A stretch of 64,000 nucleotides of DNA from an uncultured Myxococcaceae bacterium (GTDB lineage Bacteria > Myxococcota_A > Polyangia > Polyangiales > Ga0077539). How positions within the stretch are numbered: the stretch's first letter is position 1; every line of letters starts with the position of its first letter. A program made the position numbers and the translations under genes. Shown here piece after piece: positions 20,158 to 30,202 of this stretch. Below the pieces are notes generated by a model. It was not told the DNA's origin, made no database searches, and was given only the letters and a program-made list of their open reading frames with translations. The stretch is from the NCBI GenBank assembly GCA_945952225.1, contig CAMFHP010000007.1, forward strand, positions 1 to 64,000, read 5' to 3'.

Positions 20158-21042
20158 ATGACCGTCTACCGCGACGACCACGCGGCCTTCGCGGCCCGCG
20201 TCTCGACCCTCCGCGCCGACGCCGACCGCCTCGCCGCGAGCGTCACGCCGGCCTTCTGGCGCTGCATCCCCGCCGCCGACGCCGAGGCCCTCCGCGCGAC
20301 GCGCACCCTCGCCCTCGACGCCGCCGCGCCCCTCGACGCCTGCGCCGCGTGGGAGCGCCACCTCGCCCTCTTCGCCCGCGTGCTCGACGCCCTCGACGCC
20401 CACGCCGACGCGTGGCGCGCGCTCCCCGATGAGCCCCCGTTGCCGGGCCTCGAAGGCTCACCCGTCGACGCCCTCGACGCGCTCCCCGACCTCGCCCGCG
20501 CGTTCATCACGCAGGTGCGCGCCCTCGACCGCGAGGCCCGCATCGCCGCCGCCCGCGCGCCGCGCCCGCGCCCGCGTGGCGCCGCCGAGGTGGGCGTGAG
20601 CGCCTCGCTCCGCGTCGACGGCGAACCGCTCTCGCTGCGCCTCGCCGCGCACACCCTCGACGGCCACGACGCGACGGTGCGCGCGCTCACCGCGAGCACC
20701 ACGGTGCCCCGCGGACACCCCGAGGTCACCGTGCGCCCCGAGCAGGGATTCGAATCGCTCTTTCACACCGTGCGTCGCCACACGGGCACCGGCGACGACC
20801 GCTTCGACAGCTACTTTCGCACCGAGCTCCCGCAGGGCGAGGGCCTCGCGCTGCTCTCGGCGCCCGTGCGCGCGGCGCTCCTCGCCATCGCGCGCGTCGA
20901 CGTTCCCACGCTCCGCATCGCGCCCCCCGAGGCCACGCTGCGGTGGTGCTACCCCCCGACGACGGCCACGCTCGACGCCGCCGTGCGGTGCCTCACGCTC
21001 GTACGCCGCGCGCCGACGCTCGCCCTGCGACAGCGCGTGTGA
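20158..21042 (+). CDS. Hypothetical protein, 294 aa
   Basis: No family recognised. The protein is soluble, mostly helical in the first 140 residues (Ala/Leu/Arg/Asp-rich, heptad-like) with a beta-rich second half containing GVSASLRVDGEPLSLRLAAH. No signal peptide or membrane segment. It lies 59 bases after the sulfatase gene and 33 bases before the next gene in the same direction, so the three could share a transcript. Confidence 0.6.
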   Translation: MTVYRDDHAAFAARVSTLRADADRLAASVTPAFWRCIPAADAEALRATRTLALDAAAPLDACAAWERHLALFARVLDALDAHADAWRALPDEPPLPGLEGSPVDALDALPDLARAFITQVRALDREARIAAARAPRPRPRGAAEVGVSASLRVDGEPLSLRLAAHTLDGHDATVRALTASTTVPRGHPEVTVRPEQGFESLFHTVRRHTGTGDDRFDSYFRTELPQGEGLALLSAPVRAALLAIARVDVPTLRIAPPEATLRWCYPPTTATLDAAVRCLTLVRRAPTLALRQRV

Positions 21043-21075
21043 CACCCGCGCGCCGGGCGCGGTACGCTGGTGGCC

Positions 21076-21792
21076 ATGACCCGACCCTCGAAGGCCCTGA
21101 GCCCACACCCCGCGCCCGCCCCCTCCACCGCCCGCCCCACCGACGACGCGCCGGCCCTCGACGCCGCGCAGCGCCGCACGCTCGCCGAGGCCCTCCGGCG
21201 CGCCGACGAGACACGCGACGCGATTGAAGACGCCCTCGTCTCCTTCGGTCGCTGGATGCTCGTGCACGTGTTCGACGACGACGCCGCCGCGGCCCTCGGC
21301 GACCGCCGCGACAACCCCGTGTGGCGCACGCTCCTCTCGCGCGCCGGGGGCCCCACGCTGCGGCTCAGCGAGCGGATGCTCTACGTCGCGCTCCACATCG
21401 CCGCCCACGACCGGCGCATCACCGACGAGGCCTGGCGCTCGCTGGAGCCCGGACGCAAGGAGCTGCTCCTCCCCCTCGGCGACGAGGCCCTCATGCGCAA
21501 GGCCGCGCAGCACGTCACGGCGATGAAGCTCACGCAGCGCGCGACCCGCACCTACGTGCGCTCGCTCCGTGAGGCCCAGCGCGAGGCCGACGGACCGAGG
21601 CTCACGCCCGCGCGGCTCTCGGCGCGGGTGCGGAGCTTCCGCGAGGCCGTCACCGACACGGCGTACCAGAAGAAGGCCGCCGAGGTGCTCCGCAAGGCCG
21701 ACGACGAGACCCTCGCGGCCATGCGCGACGAGCTCCTCGCGGTGCAGCGCTGGAGCGAGCGCCTCCTCGCGAAGATCGACCGCCGCGGCTGA
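21076..21792 (+). CDS. Hypothetical helical protein, 238 aa
   Basis: No family recognised. After a Pro-rich start the protein is almost entirely charged helix (for example KAAEVLRKADDETLAAMRDE), suggesting a coiled-coil or helical-bundle protein. The ATG at 21076 was taken instead of a GTG at 21070. It ends shortly before a palindromic repeat element and is convergent with the SDR gene. Confidence 0.6.
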   Translation: MTRPSKALSPHPAPAPSTARPTDDAPALDAAQRRTLAEALRRADETRDAIEDALVSFGRWMLVHVFDDDAAAALGDRRDNPVWRTLLSRAGGPTLRLSERMLYVALHIAAHDRRITDEAWRSLEPGRKELLLPLGDEALMRKAAQHVTAMKLTQRATRTYVRSLREAQREADGPRLTPARLSARVRSFREAVTDTAYQKKAAEVLRKADDETLAAMRDELLAVQRWSERLLAKIDRRG

Positions 21793-21803
21793 GCCCCCAC
21801 CCC

Positions 21804-21883
21804 CGGGATTTTCCGGGGAACTTTTCGCACGAAATCCCTATTTTCACGACAGATCGCCGAAGGCTATGGCGCCATAGCCTTCG
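21804..21883. repeat. Dispersed intergenic repeat, copy 1
   Basis: Contains TTTTCGCACGAAA at 21822-21834 and, 26 bases further, a perfect 26-base palindrome at 21858-21883 with half-site cgaaggctatggc. The same arrangement with the same 26-base spacing occurs at 24904-24981. Located between two convergent genes; could act as a bidirectional terminator or a REP-like element. Confidence 0.8.
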
Positions 21884-21904
21884 CGGCCCCCCCCTCCCCG
21901 ACGC

Positions 21905-22780
21905 TCACTCGCCGGGCGACGGAAAGTTCCCCCGCAGGAACCGATCCCACGCCGCGTCGGAGAGCAGCGCGCGCTGCGAGAGCAGCAGCTTCGCCGAGCC
22001 CGAGACCGTGTACCGCGCGCGGGGCTTCGCGGCGGTGATGGCCTTCTCGATGGCGCGCGCCACGTCGACAGGTTCGCCCGCGAGCCTCGCGAGGGGACCC
22101 TTCTCGTAGGCCTCGACGGTGCCCCGCGCGACGGCCTCGTGAAACGCCCGGTACGGATCGTCGGGCGACACGGGCGCGAGGCCCATCTGCCCGACGGCGG
22201 CCTTGCTGAAGCCCGTGCGAATGAGCCCCGGCTCGACCACCACCACGTCGACGCCGAAGCCCCGCACCTCGAAGCGCAGCGCGTCGCTGAGCGCCTCCAC
22301 CGCGTGCTTGGTGGCGTGGTAGTAGCCGCCGCCGGGAAAGGTCAGCTTGCCGCCCATGGAGCTGAGGTTGACGACGCGCCCCCAGCGCTGCGCGCGCATG
22401 CCCGGCAGCACGAGCTGCGTGAGCCGCACGAGGCCGAACACGTTGGTCTCGAACTGGGCGCGCACGCGCTCCATGGGCACGGCCTCGATGGCGCCCGACT
22501 GGCTGTAGCCCGCGTTGTTGATGAGCACGCCCACGGCCCCCTCGCGGCGCACCACCTCGTCGACGGCGGCCTTCATCGACGCCTCGTCGGTCACGTCGAG
22601 GTCGAGCGCCACGCAGCCCGCGGCGATGAGGTCTTCGAGCCCGCGGGCGCCGCGCGACGTGGCGTAGACCTTCCACCCCGCGGCGGCGAGGTGCTGCGCG
22701 GTCACCCTGCCGATGCCCGACGAGCACCCGGTGATCAGCACCGCCTTCGACACCTTCGCCCGCTCCATCTCGTTCGCCAT
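21905..22780 (-). CDS. Short-chain dehydrogenase/reductase
   Basis: An NAD(P)-dependent oxidoreductase of the classical SDR family, 291 aa. The cofactor motif TGCSSGIGRVTA is near residue 17, NNAG near 88, the catalytic Ser in VNLSSMGG near 140, and YYHATK provides the Tyr and Lys. The substrate cannot be inferred. The start at 22780 gives the standard short N-terminus. It is divergent from a TetR regulator across an operator array, so it is very probably its target. Confidence 0.88.
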   Translation of the reverse strand: MANEMERAKVSKAVLITGCSSGIGRVTAQHLAAAGWKVYATSRGARGLEDLIAAGCVALDLDVTDEASMKAAVDEVVRREGAVGVLINNAGYSQSGAIEAVPMERVRAQFETNVFGLVRLTQLVLPGMRAQRWGRVVNLSSMGGKLTFPGGGYYHATKHAVEALSDALRFEVRGFGVDVVVVEPGLIRTGFSKAAVGQMGLAPVSPDDPYRAFHEAVARGTVEAYEKGPLARLAGEPVDVARAIEKAITAAKPRARYTVSGSAKLLLSQRALLSDAAWDRFLRGNFPSPGE

Positions 22781-22835
22781 GCGACCGCTCCGCTCCTCTG
22801 CGCCGCGCGCATCGCGCCGACGCGACACGACGAAT

Positions 22836-22896
22836 AACCAACCACCGGTCGGCTGTCAACCGACCAACGGTCACGTAACAACCGACCGACGGTTGG
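22836..22896. promoter_or_regulatory. Candidate TetR operator array
   Basis: The divergent region between the SDR and TetR genes holds an inverted repeat CAACCG-N5-CGGTTG at 22879-22895, a close copy CAACCG-N5-CGGTCA at 22857-22873 exactly 22 bases away, and a more degenerate copy near 22839-22853. Placement and spacing of two helical turns suit cooperative binding of the adjacent TetR protein to control both genes. Confidence 0.65.
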
Positions 22897-22943
22897 CTCC
22901 GCGGCTTGCAGAGGCCGCCGGGTGTGCGCTACGACCCCGCTCC

Positions 22944-23597
22944 ATGGTGAACCAGCGCGCGCGCAAAGAGGACGACAAGCAGGAGCGCCGCGACGCCCTC
23001 CTCGACGCCGCCGAGGCGCTGATGGCGTCGGCGCGGTGGGCGACCTTCTCGATGACCGAGCTCGCGGCGGGCGCGGGGCTCTCGAAGGCCACGGTGTTTC
23101 TGTACTACCCGACGCGCGAGGCGCTGCTGCTCGGGCTCTTTCAGCGCGCGCTCGACCGCTGGTTCGACGAGCTCGACGAGGCCCTCGCCCGCGGCGGCCG
23201 GTGGACGCCCGCCCGCGTCGCGCGCACCGTGGCCGAGAGCTTCGCCGACCGCCCGGTGCTGCTACGGCTCCTCGCGCAGCTTGAGACCGTGCTGGAGCGC
23301 AACGTGCCCGACGAGGTGGTGCGCGCGCACAAGCGCTGGCTCACGGCGCGCGTGGCGAAGCTCGGGGCGCGCATCGAGTCGCGGCTCCCGTGGCTCGCGG
23401 CGGGCGGCGGCGCGCGGCTCGTGCTGCGAACGCGCGCGGTGGTGTCGGGGCTGTGGCAGATGGCCGACGCGTCGCCCGCGGTCGAGGCGCTCCTCGCCGA
23501 GCCCGAGTTCGCCCCCATGCGGGTGCCGTTCGGACCCGAGCTGACGGTGTGCCTCACGGCGCTCTACGAGGGCCTCGCGGCGGCGTCGGAGGGGTGA
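22944..23597 (+). CDS. TetR/AcrR family transcriptional regulator
   Basis: A 217-aa one-domain repressor. The N-terminal helix-turn-helix is clear: MTELAAGAGLSKATVFLYYPTR near residues 35-56, the usual TetR layout with the conserved Y-x-P/T-x-E/R end. The C-terminal ligand pocket is variable. It is divergent from the SDR gene, and the operator array lies between the two, suggesting autoregulation and control of the SDR. Confidence 0.9.
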   Translation: MVNQRARKEDDKQERRDALLDAAEALMASARWATFSMTELAAGAGLSKATVFLYYPTREALLLGLFQRALDRWFDELDEALARGGRWTPARVARTVAESFADRPVLLRLLAQLETVLERNVPDEVVRAHKRWLTARVAKLGARIESRLPWLAAGGGARLVLRTRAVVSGLWQMADASPAVEALLAEPEFAPMRVPFGPELTVCLTALYEGLAAASEG

Positions 23598-23613
23598 CGG
23601 GTCGCGCGAGGTC

Positions 23614-24303
23614 TCAGCGCGGGGATTCGATGCGCCGGAGCGCGGGACGTGCGGTGACGACGCGCGACTGGATCCAGACGCGGTGCAGGTGCCGTGGGCT
23701 GTCGGTCGCGAGCGGGCCGCGGCCATGGAGCACACGGTGGTTGTCGACCACGAGTACGTCGCCCTCGCCGAGGCGCACGTCGACGCGGTGCGCGGCGGCG
23801 GCTTCGGAGAGTCGATCGCGAAGCGCGTCGAGCGCAGACTGCGCAGACGTCTCGCCCGGGGCGGCCCGAAGCCACGGCGAGCAGAAGAGTTCTCCGTCGC
23901 CCCAGAGCACCGGGTGACGGAGCGACGGCGCACCACCCGCGAGCGGCGGGCACTCCAGATTCGTCGCCGCGAGGGCGTCGCGGAGCGCAGGGGGCATCGC
24001 ACGGAGCACGGGGCGCGTATCGAGAAGCCACGAGGCGCCATCGACTCGATCCTGCGCCATGCAGCGCCACACGATCGTGTCGACGCGCGGATGGTCGGTG
24101 TGGAGCGGCACCCTTCCGGGCTTCGCGACGTAGGCGTGAGCCCCCTCACGAAGCCGGATGGCCTCCTCGCCGACCACCTCGCCGAGCGCATCGACGAGGC
24201 GATCGAACGCGCCAGGTTCCGTGATGGACGCGACCGCCCAGCCGCGCGTCGCGAGCATTCTGGTGATGGCCTCCACGGTCACTCTCGGAGTCAGTTCGAG
24301 CAC
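23614..24303 (-). CDS. TauD/TfdA-like Fe(II)/2-oxoglutarate dioxygenase
   Basis: A 229-aa oxygenase. Iron ligands are visible as HTD near residue 68 (VPLHTDHP) and the distal His in VDNHRVLHGRGPL, followed by the 2-oxoglutarate-binding Arg in RHLHRVWIQSR. The GTG start at 24303 overlaps the end of the upstream gene by 13 bases, so translation is coupled. Family members hydroxylate small molecules or peptides. The coupling to a protein with a CxxxC tail raises the possibility that this enzyme acts on that protein, which is inference only. Confidence 0.78.
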   Translation of the reverse strand: MLELTPRVTVEAITRMLATRGWAVASITEPGAFDRLVDALGEVVGEEAIRLREGAHAYVAKPGRVPLHTDHPRVDTIVWRCMAQDRVDGASWLLDTRPVLRAMPPALRDALAATNLECPPLAGGAPSLRHPVLWGDGELFCSPWLRAAPGETSAQSALDALRDRLSEAAAAHRVDVRLGEGDVLVVDNHRVLHGRGPLATDSPRHLHRVWIQSRVVTARPALRRIESPR

Positions 24304-24770
24304 GCGTGCCAGCAGCGCGACTGGCAGTCGTGCCAGCACTTCTGGAGTTGGTCGTCGACGCGCGTGCCGTCGTCGGCGTAGGCCGTGCCCCACGTGGACT
24401 CCCAGAGGCGCGCCGTGTCGGCGTACACGGCCTGAAGCGTGGGGAGCTCGGCGGGGTCCTTGCCGAAGCCGCCATCGTGATCGAGCACACGGCCGAAGAG
24501 GCGCGTGCAGTCGCGGAGGTACGCGACGGGCGCGAGCATGTGCAGGTGCCAGAACAGGTCGATGTTGCGCGTCGGAGCGAGGCGAGCACCGGGGTTGCGG
24601 CGCTTCAGCTCCAGCCACTGGCGGTACCTCCGCTCGCCCTCGATCCGTTGGGCGTCCGACCAGTCCGACGGAAAATCGTCAGAGCGGCGGCTGGCGCGCA
24701 CCAGGTCGACGGAGAGCTCGGGCAGGGCGTGTTCGCGCGTGGGGTCTTCGTGGGCGAGTGCGTTGTGCAT
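24291..24770 (-). CDS. Small protein with glycine-rich-domain-like core and CxxxCxxxCxxxC tail
   Basis: A 159-aa cytosolic protein. The core contains PTRNIDLFWHLHMLAPVAYL and LFGRVLDHDGGFGKD, which resemble the D-x-x-WH-x-H block of glycine-rich domain (DUF1399-like) proteins. The extreme C-terminus reads CWHDCQSRCWHACSN: four cysteines spaced every four residues with two CWHxC repeats, so they would line one face of a helix. This could be a metal site or a modified tail. It is first in a two-gene operon with the dioxygenase. Confidence 0.7.
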   Translation of the reverse strand: MHNALAHEDPTREHALPELSVDLVRASRRSDDFPSDWSDAQRIEGERRYRQWLELKRRNPGARLAPTRNIDLFWHLHMLAPVAYLRDCTRLFGRVLDHDGGFGKDPAELPTLQAVYADTARLWESTWGTAYADDGTRVDDQLQKCWHDCQSRCWHACSN

Positions 24771-25111
24771 GACGTCGTCTCCTTGCGGTGTCGGCTCGTG
24801 CGACCCGGCGGGGTCACACGTGCTCGACGCGAAGGCACCCCCGGCGCTGACATGCGCGGCCTCGCCCCGACGTCAGGATGCCCGGTTCGGCGCGCCCCCT
24901 CGCGGGAATTTTCCCCGGACGTTTTCGCACGAAACAGCTTCAAAATAGGCATATCGCCAAAGGCTATGGCGCCATAGCCTTCCGCCAACACCCGGTGGCA
25001 TCGGCGCCCCACACCGCGGCGCATTCTCCCGATCCGCGGACGTGACACCTGGGGCATTCTCGGCCCTCGGACGGTCGTCCCCTGCGGCCGTTCCCTGTGG
25101 GAGCGCTGGTC
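24771..25111. other. Divergent intergenic region, 341 bases
   Basis: Separates the Cys-tail protein operon (minus) from the hybrid kinase (plus). It contains copy 2 of the dispersed repeat at 24904-24981 and otherwise no gene. Promoters for both directions must lie here, but no convincing -35/-10 pair could be read. Confidence 0.6.
24904..24981. repeat. Dispersed intergenic repeat, copy 2
   Basis: TTTTCGCACGAAA at 24922-24934, then 26 bases later a 22-base perfect palindrome at 24960-24981 with half-site aaggctatggc. Block order, spacing and flanking GGAATTTTCC-like sequence match copy 1, although the spacer has diverged. Here it lies between divergent genes, so a simple terminator role does not fit both copies. 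Confidence 0.8.
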
Positions 25112-27508
<2,397 letters not shown>

Positions 27509-27664
27509 TCCGCGCGCCGTCGCGACGCGCCGACGAACGAAATCGTCACGCGCGATGAAGGTTCCCCGGCGCCATCCCAGCACTGGGGGCGCCGACGCCC
27601 GCTGCGGCGTCTGCGGTCCTCCCACGCTCCACGAGCCGCGCGCTCGAAGGGATGCAACACCCCC

Positions 27665-28609
27665 ATGCTGAGACTCTTCCTCACGCTGGCGGCGCTCGGC
27701 GTCGTCGGCTGCGAGCACGGCGACTGCGCGTCCGACGGGCGCCCGATGCACGGCCGCGACGACCACCACGGCGACCACCACGACGACCACCACAGCGACC
27801 ACGACGACGACCGCGCATGCAACGCGCGCTGTGACCTCGACGCAGGCGACCACGACGCGGAGACCGACACGCACGCGACCGCCGATGCCGTCGATGCATC
27901 GGACGCGTCCGCGCGCGATTCCGACGTCACGAACACGGGCTGCGCGGCGGACCGAGACTGCGCCGACCGGGGCGCGGGCCTCGTGTGCGCGTCGCTCGTG
28001 GGCGCGTGTGTGACCCCGACGGCGTGCACCGTCGACGCGGGATGCGCCGCGGGCGAGCGGTGCCTCGCAGGGCGATGTGTGGCGCCCTCGCAGGTGTGTC
28101 AGTTCGCGAGCGAGTGCACCGACGGACGCGACTGTGTCGATGGCCGCTGCCTCGCGCGATGCACCGCCGACCGCGACTGCGCGACGTCGCAGTCGTGCGT
28201 GCGCGGATGGTGCGACCGCGCCGTCACCGCAGGCGCGCAATGCGCGAGTGCGCGCGACTGCGCGGCGGGTTCGGCGTGCGCGTTCGGGCGCTGTGTGACG
28301 ACCTGCGGCGCGACGTCGCCGTGCGCGGCGGGCTTCGTGTGCAACGCGGGCTTCTGCGAGGTCGACACGGCGGCGCATCACTTCTGCGAGCGCGACAGCG
28401 ACTGCGCGCCGGGGAGCGTGTGCCGCAACGGGAGCTGCCATGCGACGTGTCCCGGCGGCACCGCCGACGAGTGCCTGCGCGTCGACGTGGCCTTCGGTGT
28501 GTGTGACGCGCAACGGCTGTGCACCAACGCGGTCGAGGCGCGTCCCGAATGTGCCCGCTCGACGGATTGCGCCGCGCCCGCGGTGTGCGTCAACGCGCGG
28601 TGCCGATGA
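27665..28609 (+). CDS. Cys-rich lipoprotein with His/Asp-rich metal-binding segment
   Basis: A 314-aa lipoprotein (MLRLFLTLAALGVVGC). Directly after the lipidated Cys lies a His/Asp run (residues about 33-50, including DDHHGDHHDDHHSDHDDD), a probable divalent metal buffer. The rest carries about eight repeats of the type C-x-x-x-x-x-C-x-x-G-x-x-C-x-x-G-x-C, such as CAAGERCLAGRC and CAPGSVCRNGSC, found in many myxobacterial surface proteins. It is the first gene of a co-directional cluster with an OMP-like protein, an ECF sigma factor and a FecR-like protein. Confidence 0.75.
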   Translation: MLRLFLTLAALGVVGCEHGDCASDGRPMHGRDDHHGDHHDDHHSDHDDDRACNARCDLDAGDHDAETDTHATADAVDASDASARDSDVTNTGCAADRDCADRGAGLVCASLVGACVTPTACTVDAGCAAGERCLAGRCVAPSQVCQFASECTDGRDCVDGRCLARCTADRDCATSQSCVRGWCDRAVTAGAQCASARDCAAGSACAFGRCVTTCGATSPCAAGFVCNAGFCEVDTAAHHFCERDSDCAPGSVCRNGSCHATCPGGTADECLRVDVAFGVCDAQRLCTNAVEARPECARSTDCAAPAVCVNARCR

Positions 28610-28667
28610 TCGTCGCGTCGCGATGAAGGTTCTGACACCGACAGGACCATAGACGTGTGAGGAGTTC

Positions 28668-29627
28668 ATGGCGCGACGGTCGGCCATCACGCTCGCGGTG
28701 TGCGCGGGCCTCGCGCTCGCCGCACGACGCGCCGACGCGCAGTCGACGACGGGTGCATGCGCGCCGGTCATCGAGGTCGGAGGCAACGTTCCGCCGCGGA
28801 TGGCGCAGCGGCTCCGACGGCTGCTGGCGCTCGCACAACGCGACGTGACGTCGGCGCCGTGCGAGCGGTCGCGGGTGCGCCTCGAATGGACCTCGCGCGA
28901 GCTCACGGCGCACATCGAACTGCACGACGGCCGCGTCGCAGTGCGCACGCTCGAATCGCTCGAAGACGTGCTCCCGACGGTGCTCTCGCTGCTGGCGGTT
29001 CCTGCGCCCGATGGTGACACGCAGGAGGGCTCCGACGACGCGCCCCCCGAGGTCGAGACCGCGCCTCCGACGACGCCCGTGACCACACTCGCGCCCGCAC
29101 CTCCGAGGCCCCTGGTGTCGCGCGCTCCACCCGACGACGCACCACCACGCGGACGCGGATGGGCGCTCGCGCTCTCGGGCGCCGTGGGCCTCGCAGCACG
29201 CGACGGCGAAGATCTGCACCTCGTCGGACGCGGCGAACTCTCGCTGCGCGTCGGGCATCTCGCGGTGGGCGTGCGTGCGGGCGTCGGCGCGGTGGAGGCC
29301 GACCGCGGCGCACACAACACCGGCGCCCGCACGCGACGACGCGGGGCCTTCGAGCCGTCGCTCGTGGTGTCGGCGCGCTACCGATGGACGGCGCCGCGGC
29401 TCTTCGAAGAGGTCGGTGTGTCTGGCGGTGCGGCGAACCCGGTGAACGACGACGGCACGGCGGGCACGACGTGGCGCGCGCGGGTGGGCGTCGAAGCGGC
29501 GATGGGCTGGCGGGTGTCTCCCGCGTGGCAGCCCTTCGTGCGGGCCGAGGCCTTTCTCGACCTCGACGGCGGGCCGACGCCGGGGCTCGCGCTGACGCTC
29601 GGCGCGACGTGGGAGGTGCTGCGATGA
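28668..29627 (+). CDS. Secreted protein of the sigma/FecR cluster, 319 aa
   Basis: Signal peptide MARRSAITLAVCAGLALAARRADAQ, then a periplasmic N-terminal domain (two Cys, at CAPVIEV and SAPCERS), a Thr/Pro linker, and a C-terminal half rich in alternating beta-strand sequence (for example AVGVRAGVGAVEA, EPSLVVSARYRW) that may form a small outer-membrane barrel. Its TGA overlaps the ATG of the sigma factor gene, so expression is coupled. No named family recognised. Confidence 0.68.
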   Translation: MARRSAITLAVCAGLALAARRADAQSTTGACAPVIEVGGNVPPRMAQRLRRLLALAQRDVTSAPCERSRVRLEWTSRELTAHIELHDGRVAVRTLESLEDVLPTVLSLLAVPAPDGDTQEGSDDAPPEVETAPPTTPVTTLAPAPPRPLVSRAPPDDAPPRGRGWALALSGAVGLAARDGEDLHLVGRGELSLRVGHLAVGVRAGVGAVEADRGAHNTGARTRRRGAFEPSLVVSARYRWTAPRLFEEVGVSGGAANPVNDDGTAGTTWRARVGVEAAMGWRVSPAWQPFVRAEAFLDLDGGPTPGLALTLGATWEVLR

Positions 29628-30202
29628 GGGCGCGTCCACACACGACGCCGGTCGTCGACGATGCGGTGCTCCTCGGTCGCGTGGCCGAGGGTGACGCCAT
29701 CGCGCTGGGCGCGCTCTTCGACCGCCACCATCGGGTGGTGTACGCGGTGCTCGCGCGCCTCCGTTGTTCGAACGCGCAGATCGACGACCTCGTGCAGGAG
29801 GCGTTTCTCGCGCTCCCGAAGGCCGCGCGTCGCTACGACCCGACCAACTCGGCGCGGGGCTTCATTCTCGGCGTGGCGGTGACCCTCGCGCGGCAGGAGC
29901 GGCGCAACCTGCTGCGACGCTGGCGGCTCTGGCAGTCGCGCGAGCACTGGATCGACGAGCCCGCGCGCGACCACGACCCCGAGCAGCGCCTCGGTCAGCG
30001 GCAGGCGCACGAGGCCTTCGAACGCGCGCTGCGCACGCTGTCGCACGCGCACCGCGAGGTGGTGATCCTCCACGAGGTCGAGGGGCTCAAGGGCGACGAG
30101 ATCGCGCGCATTCTCGACGTGCCGGTGAACACCGTGTGGACGCGCCTCCACCACGCGCGCAACGCCCTGCGCGACGCGCTCGACGCGATGGAGGTGCGAT
30201 GA
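29624..30202 (+). CDS. ECF-type RNA polymerase sigma factor
   Basis: A 192-aa sigma-70 protein with only regions 2 and 4. Region 2 contains DDLVQEAFLALPKAARRYDP; region 4 contains LSHAHREVVILHEVEGLKGDEIARIL followed by VPVNTVWTRLHHAR, the helix-turn-helix for -35 recognition. ATGA overlaps join it to the upstream secreted protein and the downstream FecR-like gene, so the three are one translational unit. It probably directs transcription of envelope or metal-response genes and is held inactive by the next gene product. Confidence 0.9.
   Translation: MRARPHTTPVVDDAVLLGRVAEGDAIALGALFDRHHRVVYAVLARLRCSNAQIDDLVQEAFLALPKAARRYDPTNSARGFILGVAVTLARQERRNLLRRWRLWQSREHWIDEPARDHDPEQRLGQRQAHEAFERALRTLSHAHREVVILHEVEGLKGDEIARILDVPVNTVWTRLHHARNALRDALDAMEVR

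Noticed and set aside
27749-27815. GAC/CAC repeat that might suggest a short CRISPR-like array
   Set aside because: It is the coding tract of the His/Asp-rich lipoprotein segment; there are no spacers of constant length.
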